Of a DNA stretch of 64,000 nucleotides, positions 47,725-59,300 are shown in pieces. Position numbers and translations under genes: made by a program. The stretch comes from Gerris lacustris (taxonomy: Eukaryota; Arthropoda; Insecta; Hemiptera; Gerridae), in NCBI GenBank assembly GCA_951217055.1, contig OX578286.1, positions 29,456,720 through 29,520,719 of the forward strand. Reading direction: 5' to 3'. Within the stretch, counting starts at the first letter, position 1. Each line of letters begins with the position of its first letter. A model generated the notes under the pieces. The model ran no database searches. It was not told the origin of the DNA and worked only from the letters and a program-made list of their open reading frames with translations.

Positions 47725-48583
47725 GTAAGATAATTGTGATAAATCTGTGTAATAAGTGTCTGATGATGTTTATACTGGCGTCCAGATGTGTTTTAATTCT
47801 GACAGCTTGGAAAAATTGAAAATAAATAAGGGGGGGGGGCTATTATGGTATTTGACCTTCTTGACATAAATATCTTAAGCGCTCATAAGCTCCCCTCTCC
47901 ATTTTTTCTTTTGAGTTTACCGAAGGTATCGGAATTTATGAGATTGTCTGTCGCTCAATTTTTGCGAACTAACATATCTTAAAAACTACACTTCTAATGT
48001 TAATGAAATTTGGATGGTAGGTCATAATTAGCCCATTGTTGGTCCCATATAAGTTTAAACCTTCTGCCACCAATTTTTACTTTTCCTCACTACTAATAGT
48101 AGGAAAAGTATTGTTTTCACCAAACATTTTTTTTTCGTGATTTCAACGGAATTATCCGTTTTAGGTGTTTTTAAGACCTCCTGAGTGGTTTTCAGCATGA
48201 CGTATGTATGTATGTGTGTTATCATCGTAGCGCCCAAGGTATTTAACCTAGATAGTTGAAACTTGGCAGAAAAATCAGTCCTAACCTGTAGTTGTGCCGC
48301 CCGGAAAATCAACTTTCTCCTCCATCTTGAACCCAGTTTGCTTAGTCAGCAAAAATGTTAAAAAATCGTAATAAATTGAAAATGGTCCTGATCGGGTTGA
48401 AATTTGGCTCGAATGTACCTCTCTGTATGACAAACAAGCCCACTAAATTTCATTTTGATTTTGGTCGCCATTTTGAAGTTATAAATTTTTGAATTTTTAA
48501 ACTGACGGTTAATAATACTGAAATTACATATAGGTTTTTGACTTATAGCATATCGTTGGAACCGGAAAAAATTAAGGAACAAA

Positions 48584-48617
<34 letters not shown>

Positions 48618-51600
48618 ATTAATTAGTTTAAAAGTTATAAGTGAATATAATTATTTATTAGTGCGATAATTTTGATGACGTCAAAGTTTGTTTACATCTG
48701 TCAAAATACCGCCAAACTTCAAATAATTAAATAAAATATAGGTATTAAAAATAAGGTTTTTTTGAAGAATGATAATTGGTATGTGGATTCAATGCCCATA
48801 AACATAATGACTCAATGTTTTTCCATGAAATGGAGAAAATTAGTTTTTTTTCCTTTTCCTTTTGGGTACTTCTTTAGATTGTTACTCCCCTATGTGTTTT
48901 TAGAATATAAATGATTTTAACTAAATAACTATTAAGACAAAGTGATGTTTCGTCCAATGTACTTTGGGACAAAGGAATATCACACTTCTGTTCTTATAAG
49001 GGGAGTAACAATCTAAAGAAGAACATTCCGTACACCTTCTTTAGATTGTTACTCCTCTCTGTTTTCCTTTATAAGGGGAGTAACAATCTGAAGAAATGCC
49101 TCCTTTTGTAATAATTATAACTGTTTGGTATTTTTGTTTGTTTGAAGGAGTAACTTGGTTCACATTGCTGAAATACACGACTCTAAGAGTAAACTGTTAG
49201 GTAGTAGTGGTGAGGAGAACTGGGCTCAGCACCGAGGTCCTGTTCAGCAGGTAGAACATGCTAATAAGAAACAACCTGTTCAGCTTAGGAAGAAATTCAG
49301 GCAGCCTAGAAAAGGTAAAACTGATCTCTTCTTTAGATTGTTACTCTCCTCATAAAAAAACAGAAGAGATTAACAATCTAAAGAAGGTGTACGGAATGTT
49401 CTTCTTTAGACTGTTACTCCACTTATAAAAACAGAAGTGTGATATTCCTTTGTCCCAAAGTACATTGGTCTAACCTCTAAACATACCTTTGTCTTAATAG
49501 CTATTTAGAAAAAAAACATAAGGGAGTAACAATCTAAAGAAGTACCTCAACTGTACCACTTATTAACTGACCTTATATAGCCTTTCTCTGTTATTTCAAA
49601 AATAAGTTAGGAGAAGTCAAATCACCTTTTTTACATTCTCTATGATGGCGTGAAAATTTGATTTTGAGATTTTGGTGGATTTACACATTTTGAGGTCCCC
49701 TGAGTCCAAAAAAGTGGTTTTTAAAATATGTCTGTCTGTCATCTTTCATCTGTCTGTGCAGACGCCTGACTACTGGGCCGATTTTGACGATTTTGGCATA
49801 TATGTTAAAAAAAAAAAAAAAAAAAATCATACCCTCTAAATTTGGGAGCACTACTCCTCAAACTCAAAAAAAAAAAAAAATGTATCTAAACAGTTTTGAC
49901 AATTTTGATTAAACAATTCTAAAATGTGGTTGATTTAAATACAAATCTAGATAAGATATCTAGATAATAGATTGTGCTGTATAATATCTCTTAGATAATT
50001 GATAGAGCTGTTTTATATCTCTGAGGTAATAGATTGTGCTTTATAATATATCGATAGTGCTGTTTTATATCTCTGAGATAATAGATTGTGCTGTATGATA
50101 TATCGATAGTGCTGTTTTATATCTCTGAGATAATAGATTGTGCTGTATAATATCTCTTAGATAATTGATAGTGCTGTTTTATATCTCTGAGGTAATAGAT
50201 TGTGCTGTATAATATATCGATAGTGCTGTTTTATATCTCTGAGATAATAGATTGTGCTGTATAATATATCGATAGTGCTGTTTTATATCTCTGAGATAAT
50301 AGATTGTGCTGTATAATATATCGATAGTGCTGTTTTATATCTCTGAGATAACAGATTGTGCTGATTTATATCTCTGAGATAACAGATTGTGCTGATTTAT
50401 ATCTCTGTTTTATAATTAAGTTTCATTCAGATAGTATAGTTACACTTAGCTGTTGGAGTCAAACAGATTGTTAGAGGTGGCAATGGGAGTAAAATGCATT
50501 TTTAATTTTAATTTGATTAAAATTTACTTTTTAATTTTAATTTATTAAATTGTTTTAATTTTGTCAGGGAGTGAAACTGACACTCTTAGCGAGGTGGACA
50601 GTGGTGAGGCAAGTGGAGGAGAAACTCCCCGTAAATCACTGAGGCATCAAGACACTCAGGATACCTCCGATAGATCCTCACAATCAAAGACACTGGTAAC
50701 TAACTACTTTTTCATTAAATTAATCAATTGTTCCTTGAAATTTTCAATTCTTTAGAAGTCGAGGCTATAAAGGATTTAGAAAAAAGTTTAATTTCATAAG
50801 ATTTTGACCTTTCCCCAAGCTGACTAATTAATAGATTCAATTTCGGTGGTTTAATTTATTATATTTTAACTTTACTGATTATCTTAATTCTCCCCTGAAT
50901 TTAGGTAATGTTGATTTCAATTTTTTTTTGGGTTCTTAATAAAAAACAAGGACCCTTATACATTCCGGCCCTTGTCTGCCTTTCTTAATTTATTCTACAC
51001 AATTTCTTAGTTTTTATATGTAAAACCTCATAAGAAAACACTCTTTAGTGTTTACACATGCATTTTTACTATTTTATCTACGATTGATACGAAATATAAA
51101 CATTTTATCTCTGTTTAAATGGGTAGAAAGTGATTCTTTTCATAGTTGTATACATTGCGCATGCACATTCATCATTCTTCTTTTGTCATAATTCTTCACC
51201 TTAACGCACGATTAGTGAGTTTGTTTACACCTAACAAAACTAATTTGCAGTTTGTTTAATTAAAGTATTTGTTTATATCGAGTTTTTATTGAAAAACAAT
51301 GAGTGATTTAAGTGATTATAACAAAAATGAGGAGAATAATACTCCTCCCGAAATAATTAATTCGGCACAAAATACAACTAATCAATTAATGTCATCTTTA
51401 TCAAAAGAGAAATACGAACTTACATACAGGAAGTTTATTACTTTTTTTTCTGTATTTATTGTTAAAATCCAACAATCGTAGATAAAGTATGGTACGCAAC
51501 TCGTGCAAAAACTGCATTTTGCTTTGCTTGTGTGGTTTTACTACCCTCACTGTCGCTCGGGTGCAAACTCCACACTCACATGCAAAATGCTACTTTCTGC

Positions 51601-54600
51601 ACTAGACGTGTAATGTACTTTTATCTACGATTGATACAAAATATAAACATTATATCTTTGTTTAGATGCGTAGAAAGTGATTATTTACGTACTTGTATTC
51701 ATTGCGCATTCGCATCTCATAGTTCTGAATAATTCCTCTTCTTTACCACGCTAGTGCGGTAAAGAAGAGGAATTCTTCAGCTTTACGCACGATTAGTGAG
51801 TTTGTTTACTTTTAACAAAACTAATTTGGTGTTCTTTTATTAAAGTAACTGTTTATATCGAGTTTTTAGTGAAAAACAATGAGTGAATCAAGTGACTTTG
51901 ACGAAAATGTGGAGAATAATAATCCTCCAGAAATAATTAATTCGGCAAAAAATACAACTAATGAATTAATGCCATCTTTATCAAGAGAGAGATACGAACT
52001 TACATACAGCAAGTTTATCTGTTTCTGTATTTATTATTTAAATCTAACAATTGTAGATAAAGTACGGTACGCAACTCGTGTGAAAACGGCATTTTGCATT
52101 GCTCGTGTGTTTTACCACCCTCGCTATCGCTCGGGTGCAAACTCCACACTTGCATGCAAAATGCTACTTTCCGCACTCGACGCTTAATGTACTATTACAT
52201 ACATTTTATAAGCTCTAAGCCTCTACAACTTAAAACTACAAGGAAACCATCTATTTATAGGCAGGATCAATTTACCAATGGGCAAACTGGGCATTTTCCC
52301 AGGGCTCTTGTAAAAAGTGGGGAAATGAAGTTTATTTTCTTTCGCTCATTGACTTGGCATAAAAAACTATCTCTACTTTCGGTCAGGCCAAAAATTTGAG
52401 GCATCTATTAGATATTTCCTTTGCCCAGGGCCTCAAGGTACCTCAAATTGGTGGGGTCTATATATAGTATATGCATGAACCATTCTTATGATATTTTCAA
52501 GTTAGTTAAAAATATAATTATTTACTTAATATTTTTTAAGGTTGTTCCGTCAGTAAGACATATAAAGAGAGGATCAGCTGTAGATATCAACACCTCATCT
52601 TTAGATACATCATCCAAAGATTCCCAGGACTACACTGCTCTAAACATTCGTAAAACTAGGTTTGTTTTGGAACAATTTATTTTAAAATGAAATTAAATTG
52701 TTGCCTTCTTATTATAATTTCCTTCTATTACAATCTTTAGAGGATAGTAATAAATTCTAAAATAATTTTAAAAATAGTATTCCCTGACACGTAGAGGCAT
52801 TGTTGTAATATGTGGGATTTTTGTTTGCTGTCATCCCTTTCAATTTGTTGTGAGACTACGTTTTTGCTGATTACAGGCATCGAGAGCCTAAAAATTAATT
52901 TTTTAAAAATTATTTTATAGTTTTACAAGTATTACTTCAAGAGTAATTCTTATAAAGGTGTGTTTTCAGTATCTTTCTCTTCAGTCTGATTTCACTGTTT
53001 GTCATGTCTACTTCGTTGACATTAAAGAAATACCTTTTAAGTGCTTTTTGCTTCTGGAGGAAGCTGCAGACGAAGAACTACTTATGTCAATGCTTGATCT
53101 CTTGAAGAGTAACTCCCATCAGCCATTATACTCAAATCAAATGGCTGAAGTTGGGTATAATATACATATCAGAAGGCACCTTGATATGGCACTTTATGTC
53201 ATACGCATGGAAACTTGGGGACTTCTTCAATCAATCGGTTGTCCTCTTTAACTACTACTTTTTTCCCGGCTGTTGTGAAAAAAAAAACCACTGGAAACCG
53301 ATTTTTTAGAAGAAGAATAGAAGCCAAAGTACATCAGAGCCACACGAAGGTTTGCAGCTATACTGCTCTCCGTGGAGTACTTCGAGAAAAAAGCATTCGT
53401 TCTCGGAAAACACCCTTTTCTTTTATACTAAAGCAGTGCTTCTGAAAACAACCTGTCTTCAGTGACACTTATATATAGAGTAAATTGTCACATCAATTAC
53501 AAAATTGTCTAAATCCATAGTTGATAGATAAAAATGGAGTCTACATAATAATATCTAGCAAGGTGTTGGATAAGGTAAGTGGTGTTGGATTGTAGAAGCT
53601 GTGTACAACTATTGTAGAGGCTTGACTAGAATTGAGTTGTTTAGATTGGTTCTTTCATTGAAACATTCTAGACCAGGTGTGTTTAAGGCTCTGCGGATCT
53701 CTAAGTTGTCTACATAATAATATCTAGCAAGGTGTTGGATAAGGTAAATGGTGTTGGATTGTAGAAGCTGTGTACAACTATTGTAGAGGCTTGACTAGAA
53801 TTGAGTTGTTTAGATTGGTTCTTTCATTGAAACATTCTAGACCAGGTGTGTTTAAGGCTCTGCGGATCTCTAAGTTGTCTACATAATAATATCTAGCAAG
53901 GTGTTGGATAAGGTAAATGGTGTTGGATTGTAGAAGCTGTGTACAACTATTGTAGAGGCTTGACTAGAATTGAGTTGTTTAGATTGGTTCTTTCATTGAA
54001 ACATTCTAGACCAGGTGTGTTTAAGGCTCTGCGGATCTCTAAGTTGTCTACATAATAATATCTAGCAAGGTGTTGGACAAGGTAAGTGGTCTTGGATTGT
54101 AGAAGCTGTGTACAACTATTGTAGAGGCTTCAACAGAATTGAGTTGTTTAGATCGGTTCTTTCTACACCAGGGGTGTTCAAAACTCTGTGGATCTCTAAG
54201 TTCTCTAATATGTCTAGTTTTGGGTACTTCTTTAGATTGTTACTCCCCTCTGTTGTTTTAGAATGAAAATTACTTGGACTAAATAACTATTAAGAAAAAA
54301 GGATGTTTAGTCCAATATACTTTATGACAAAGGAATATCACACTTCTATTTTGATAAGGGGAGTAACAGTCTAAAGAAGAACATTCCATACACCTTCTTT
54401 AGTTTGTTACTCCCCTCTGTTTTTTTTATAATGAGAGTAACAATCTAAAGAAGTGCCTAGTTTCTTACCTTTTTTCACAAACATGGACTAGTTCATAGCT
54501 ATCTTTGGTAAAAAAGGTTGGCATATATTAAATGGTTAGCGAAACTGGTTATGTTAGTTCTTTTAGTCCAGGCCGCTTGATCTTCTACAACACGTTTGAT

Positions 54601-54918
54601 TACCATAAAATATTGGTCAATACAACCATTTTTTTAATTCATAGATAATTTGCTTATGAATTATGTGGGAAATTTATTTTATTTATGCTTGCTGTAATGG
54701 CATCAAATTTTTCATGAGATTGTAATGTGTTATGTTGATTACAGGCACCGAGAGCCTAGAAGAGGTAGTCTTACTGATACACTATCTGAAGCTACCGATA
54801 GTGAGAGTACAGTAGCCAGAAGACCTGTAGCTCCACCTAGACCTTCTTTAGACACTACAGGTGACTCTCAGGAGCTCCATAGTCAGGAGTCTATAGATCA
54901 ACCTAGACCTCCTCTCAG
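47627..54918 (+). CDS. Unrecognised Ser-rich protein gene, 5' five exons
   Basis: Exons 47627-47724, 49148-49314, 50568-50695, 52541-52659 and 54745-54918 join by GT-AG introns with compatible phases (2, 1, 0, 2, 2) into about 228 codons, still open at the last donor CTCAG|GTACT. The protein is hydrophilic and probably disordered. It starts MSESRNRKGLKRHDSIYVEV, has a basic patch QLRKKFRQPRK, and twice shows a T-D-T-L-S-E motif (SETDTLSEVDSG and SLTDTLSEATDS), followed by PVAPPRPSLD and IDQPRPPLR, which could bind SH3 domains. Further exons must lie right of 54918, possibly beyond the receptor gene. I do not recognise the family; an adaptor or the disordered N-terminus of a larger protein is possible. 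Confidence 0.7.
47890..48080 (+). repeat. AGGTAACGGAAGCTAT family fragment
   Basis: Shares CTGTCGCTCAATTTTTGCG, TATCTTAAAAACTACAC and GGTAGGTCATAATTAGCCC with 19860-20345 and 63540-63900. Confidence 0.6.
48080..48860. other. Intron with repeat scraps
   Basis: TATG microsatellite-like stretch near 48199, a GTTGAAATTTGGCTCG repeat word and a 30-bp A run at about 48588. No gene. Confidence 0.4.
48866..49099 (+). mobile_element. hAT-like four-arm MITE, copy 5
   Basis: The best-preserved copy: GGTACTTCTTTAGATTGTT to CTGAAGAAATGCC with a perfect 8-bp duplication TCCTTTTG on both sides. It lies 49 bp upstream of an exon. Confidence 0.88.
49148..49314 (+). CDS. Ser-rich gene exon 2
   Basis: Acceptor TTTGTTTGAAG, donor AAAAG|GTAAAA. 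It encodes SNLVHIAEIHDSKSKLLGSS and the basic QLRKKFRQPRK. It is squeezed between two MITEs 50 and 12 bp away. Confidence 0.7.
49327..49546 (-). mobile_element. hAT-like four-arm MITE, copy 6
   Basis: TTCTTTAGATTGTTACTCTC to GAGTAACAATCTAAAGAAGT. It starts 12 bp after the exon 2 donor; the left outer end is altered, so no clear duplication is left. Confidence 0.78.
49945..50410 (+). repeat. 52-bp tandem repeat
   Basis: Units of ATCTCTGAGATAATAGATTG plus TGCTGTATAATATATCGATAG, with shortened units at the right edge. About nine copies. Confidence 0.9.
50568..50695 (+). CDS. Ser-rich gene exon 3
   Basis: Acceptor AATTTTGTCAG, donor CACTG|GTAACT. It encodes GSETDTLSEVDSGEASGGET, acidic and Ser/Thr-rich. 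Confidence 0.72.
51064..51612 (+). mobile_element. Repeat with conserved short MSD... ORF, copy B
   Basis: Starts TTTTATCTACGATTGATAC and ends GCACTAGACGTGTAATGTAC. ATG at 51299 opens MSDLSDYNKNEENNTPPEII, about 45 codons conserved with copies A and C; the rest does not align as protein. Confidence 0.65.
51613..52195 (+). mobile_element. Repeat with conserved short MSD... ORF, copy C
   Basis: Directly abuts copy B in the same orientation. ATG at 51879 opens MSESSDFDENVENNNPPEII. It ends GCACTCGACGCTTAATGTAC. Head-to-tail placement suggests tandem duplication or repeated insertion at GTAC. Confidence 0.65.
52541..52659 (+). CDS. Ser-rich gene exon 4
   Basis: Acceptor ATTTTTTAAG, donor ACTAG|GTTTGT (weak +4/+5). 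It encodes VVPSVRHIKRGSAVDINTSS and ends ALNIRKTR. Confidence 0.68.
52799..52895 (+). pseudogene. Duplicated vestige of an intron/exon border
   Basis: TGTGGGATTTTTGTTTGCTG...GCTGATTACAGGCATCGAGAGCCT parallels the real border at about 54662-54760 (ATTACAGGCACCGAGAGCCT). The copy keeps the acceptor and the first seven codons (HREP) but then runs into a stop. Confidence 0.65.
53539..54213 (+). repeat. 169-bp tandem repeat, four copies
   Basis: Units begin at 53539, 53708, 53877 and 54046 with GTCTACATAATAATATCTAG. The first three are nearly identical; the fourth has lost part of its end. Confidence 0.93.
54225..54456 (+). mobile_element. hAT-like four-arm MITE, copy 7
   Basis: GGTACTTCTTTAGATTGTT to CAATCTAAAGAAGTGCC. 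Flanks TAGTTTTG and TAGTTTCT agree in six of eight bases. It adjoins the 169-bp array. Confidence 0.8.
54745..54918 (+). CDS. Ser-rich gene exon 5 (last in window)
   Basis: Acceptor TTGATTACAG, donor CTCTCAG|GTACTA, leaving in phase 2, so at least one more exon follows. It encodes HREPRRGSLTDTLSEATDSE and Pro-rich PVAPPRPSLD. Confidence 0.75.
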
Positions 54919-54949
54919 GTACTATGTTCTTATTTGTTTTTAGTAGTAG

Positions 54950-55490
54950 TTTTAGGAGTAATGAAAAGATTTTTTAAGTCCACGTAATGAAAAAATGGAT
55001 TTTAGCTATGTTTTTAGGCTCTAAAGTTACTATTTCACAGCCTACCACGGAAAAACTTTGTTTTACAGAAAATGACATTATATAGAAGTTTGTTGTAAGA
55101 AGGTACGACTATTTATATAAAGTGATATATTGTGATTGTCCCCGTGCATCTCAGAAAAGAGGAACTGTCTACATATATCAGTGTTGCACTTATAACACCT
55201 GACAAGTCTGAAAAACAATTATTTTATAGTAGAACAGTTTGGAGGTAATTTATAGGAAAGTATAAAAAAAAAAAATTCTTGAAAATTTTATATAATATTC
55301 TTTGTTTACTTAATTCATTATTAAAACAGTGTTACTATGATAGGTCAAGACCAAAATTTTGAGAAATGCCAGAATCCATATTTTCCATATAATATTTGAC
55401 TAGAAGAAAATGGTTTTAGTAGAACCCCATGCATATGTCAATGTATAAGATAAAATTAGTAGATGGTTCCTTGTAGTATAAATTCTTTTA
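54950..55490. other. No gene seen
   Basis: AT-rich intronic or intergenic sequence. No repeat recognised. Confidence 0.5.
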
Positions 55491-55494
55491 TACA

Positions 55495-56085
55495 AAAATT
55501 CCAACGCTTCACATTTGCAATTTATCGATCCCTCCTTGGATCATTCTTAAGCTAACATACATCAATAAACCAATAATTGGAGTAGTTAAGGCTAAATATA
55601 TGGAAGTGTTAATTTAAAGTAGGTAGACGTGTTGTTCTTAGTGGTTTCATGTATTTCGATGTCTCAGATATTGTTTAAATAATAGTGTAATTGACATTAC
55701 CTGATTTGAGTTAGTACAAATCCAATCATAATCATTGATCTTTGGTTTATCATGTTAAAAACCTACATAACATGTGGGTATCATGAATATTTCAGTATTC
55801 AATATTTTAGGGTGAATTGACGAGAATCTGTAAGATTTAAATATGTCCTTCTAAAATGTTTTAATAGAAAACAATAACTATAACAATGTAATCAGCTAGT
55901 CAGTCAGGTTAGTAAGGATGCAAGTTACCTTTGTTAATACCTACAAATGAATAGTCATTTACTTTGCACATTAATTATATTTTGGTTAATGTGTAATTTA
56001 GAAATAAACTATGATTTTAGCTTGAAAATCATCCAAGGAGGGATCGAAATATCGCAAATGTGAGGCGTTTGAATTTTCCTTGAAA
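55495..56085. mobile_element. Inverted-repeat element, about 60-bp TIRs
   Basis: TTCCAACGCTTCACATTTGC and CGATCCCTCCTTGGATCATT at the left mirror AAATCATCCAAGGAGGGATCG and GCAAATGTGAGGCGTTTGAA at the right. A single related end lies at about 57905-57958. No transposase. Confidence 0.72.
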
Positions 56086-56209
56086 GAAAACCTGAAGGGT
56101 TGATAAGTCAACCCTACAACATAATTGTGCTGATAAAAGGGGCAAAATGTTTGTTTTTTTTTACATCTATTCAAGATTTTTGTTGTCCATAATTTATTTA
56201 AATTCCTGT

Positions 56210-56311
56210 CTATGTAGGAGTACAGTTATTTTGTGTTAACGTAGATTTATCAATAGTGGTCGGATCAAATTGTATTAGGACGACAAGATAGGTGGCAGTA
56301 GCTGCAGCTAT
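56210..56311 (-). CDS. Gustatory receptor exon 4
   Basis: Acceptor TTCTGTTTCAG; encodes IAAATATYLVVLIQFDPTTI, the seventh membrane segment and family signature, then stop TAG. Confidence 0.9.
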   Translation of the reverse strand: MAAATATYLVVLIQFDPTTIDKSTLTQNNCTPT

Positions 56312-59300
56312 CTGAAACAGAATAATACACGTCACATAACATAATTATTAAGTTTTTTGGTAGTATTCATACTACGGAAAGTTTAAATTTTAATTTAAAT
56401 CAAATTATAACTAGGCATCGCGTGGCTCTATCATTGAAGCGAGCGTATAGTAATAAATATGTATTGAATATTGAAAAAATAGATAATCATGAATCATGAT
56501 GAGTTGATAGATAATGGGTATTGTAGTAGTACAGCGGCTAGTAGTAAGGGAACCACCCCGCATTCTTACATATCCTCTAACCACACATCTCCTTTTCAAT
56601 TATTAAAAAAATGTATCTCTTTGCTACAAAAAAACTACTGCATGTATCAAATTGAAATTTTGAATGCCTGTTTCAATTGTGCATTAGATGGTGTATATGA
56701 AGTTTTATTAAAATCGTTACGTTAGAACGTATGATATCGTTAAAAAGGTTATTTTCTCTATTATAAACGTTTAGGTCTGCTTTAATAGTTTTAGCGATCT
56801 TTATTAATTCATAGCGGTGTCGCTGTTGGTTCTACTAAAAAATGTTATCTGAAAAAAATGTTCATCTCATCGAATAGATGATGATAGAATCTTTTCCCGT
56901 CCTGAAATTCCAATTTTAAATTTGAAGCTCACGTTTATGCGAGCGTTGCGTGCGAACTCTTGGACGGATCACGCTGTCCAACGAACTTAGCCTGAGTATT
57001 AGTAAGAGGATCATGTATACCAAATTTCAACTAAATCGGTCAACTTTTACTCAAGTTATCGTCACACGCATAAACGTTACTGACAGACAGACAGACAAGA
57101 TGCATAGTTTGTTGAATGTAAGAAGCTCGCTTACGCTCTCTTCAATTATTATTAACTATGGGAGACAGACAGAGAAAAATAGAATCCAGCGCCGAAACTC
57201 GAACCAAGGTCCTCCTATATTTCCAGTATAGCGCTCAACAATAATTAAATAGAATTTACAATAATTAACTAAAATTTACAACAATATACTAGAATTTACA
57301 ATAATTAACTAAAATTTACGGAAAAATTATCAGTAGAATACAGAGCTTTATTTATTTCGTAGTTTTTTATTTTATTTTTGAATGGGTTTTAAGGAAGGTG
57401 AGAGTTTCAACGTCAATTTTGTTCAACAGTTTGATGGCTCTGTAATTTGCTGATTTGCTGATTTGAGTGAGACGATGTGTAGGTGGAGTGATAATACTAG
57501 TGGTTGATCTGTTGGTATAGTTGTGTTGCTTCTGAACAATACAGTGAAACTTATCTATAAAATTGTTTCTGCTGTTTAGAAGTGTTTTCTGTTGGGAGAA
57601 TAATCAGTAAATTGCATCTTTAGTAAGAGAGATAAAGGCCCTGGTCTACCAAATAGTAAAGTGGGCATTTGCCCAGGGCACCGGTTTTAGAAGGGCGCCA
57701 AAAAATCCGACCTTTTTTGCTTGTTGAATCTGGAAAACGGAAACTATTTTTTGTTATAGAAATTTTTGTTATACGCACAACATTACGTTCTATACAGAAG
57801 TTTGTTATAAGTAGGTCCGACGCTATTAAAATTGTAAAAATCAATATAATCACTATACAGACATTAACAATTAAATTTTACTATGTTAATTATATTAAAT
57901 AAATTGTGGCTTTAGCTTGAGAGATGAAAATAGCGCAAAAGTAAGCATTTTAATTCCTTAATAAATCCAACTTCTTTAGAATTTTAGTTAATTTTCTTCT
58001 ATTATCTTCTTCAACTTATAGATTACTTATGGAGTACTCACCGAATGTGCCAGTGTTCTGTTAAGTTTGAAAAATCCACACACAGTCGGAGTTTTGTACT
58101 GATTAGACGCCATCAAGTGAAGTATAAGAGCTCGCTGAAACAGAAAGTTAAATATCCTACAGGAACCAAAAATGGATGACAGATATGGACCAACAATGGG
58201 CTAATTATGACCTACAATCCAAATTTCATTAAAATCAGACGAGTTGTTTTTTTAAGATATATGTATGGTTCTCAAAAATAGAGCAACAAACCGACAGACA
58301 TGGAACAAAAAATGTTCTCTGAAGTCTGAAATGGATTTCTGTCTCGGATTTTTTTAAAATCAGAGTCATAAATAGTCTTCGTAATTCAGAACGATCACAT
58401 AACTCCTGATACTTTCGGTATGCCCAAAAGCCAAAATGCTCTGACAATTCAAACAAAACTTAATCATCTATTTTTTTTTTTTTTTTTTTTTTTTTTATGG
58501 TAATCAACTTATTTATGCGGAATAAATTCTATTCATTAGTTTTAATGTGGTAGATAAATATTTGGACTAATATAATGAAACTTTTTACCTCTTGAAATTT
58601 TTCTAGATTCTCTTTTGTAGTTAAAATCGTATAAACTGTATTAGTTACACATTCAGCCTGTAATTGGAAAAAAACAACCATTAATTATTATATCTATTTA
58701 AACATATAACAACATATAAATTGAGGATTTTACCTGACGGTTTTTGAGAAAAAAAATGTTTTTTTCAATTATTAAGTTTTTGGTAGTATTCATACTCCGG
58801 AAAATTTTAATTTTAATTTAAATCCCGGCGCTGTAGTCTATTTTTCTCTGTCTGTCTCCTGTAGTTGGTTTTTTTTTTTTTTTTTTTTCCGGGGGGCTTT
58901 TACACCCGAAAACTCAGGCCACTTATGTGGGCCCATTGAACAAACCCGGGTTAGGGACCGAAATTTTCACACTTTTGTGAAGATGTGGTCGGTAACCATG
59001 ACTCCCCTCCTGGTTGTATTACAACTAAGAGTGTCATCATCATGGTTTCCAGGCCAAAACCTGGTGGTGCCACTCTTTCGAGGAGCTTCCCATTTATTTA
59101 AACAATGCTGAGTTGACATTGAGCGGGGGGCCCAGTCCGGGAATCGAACCCAGAGCTGTGGTCAGAAGCATTCACCCATCCATCTACTGACCATGCTCGA
59201 GGCTGCTTAACTTGCGCAATCACACGGCAAGCACGCTAGCCTCTGAGCCACCCAGGCCCCCGTCTCCTGTAGTTAATAATAATTATAATTTGTATAAAAA

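Noticed and set aside
52958..53251. Plus-strand ORF of 97 codons with an Asp/Glu/Leu-rich stretch (EEAADEELLMSMLDLLKS)
   Set aside because: It looks slightly like a transposon-borne helical region, but there is no start context, splice support or recognisable motif; too weak to annotate.
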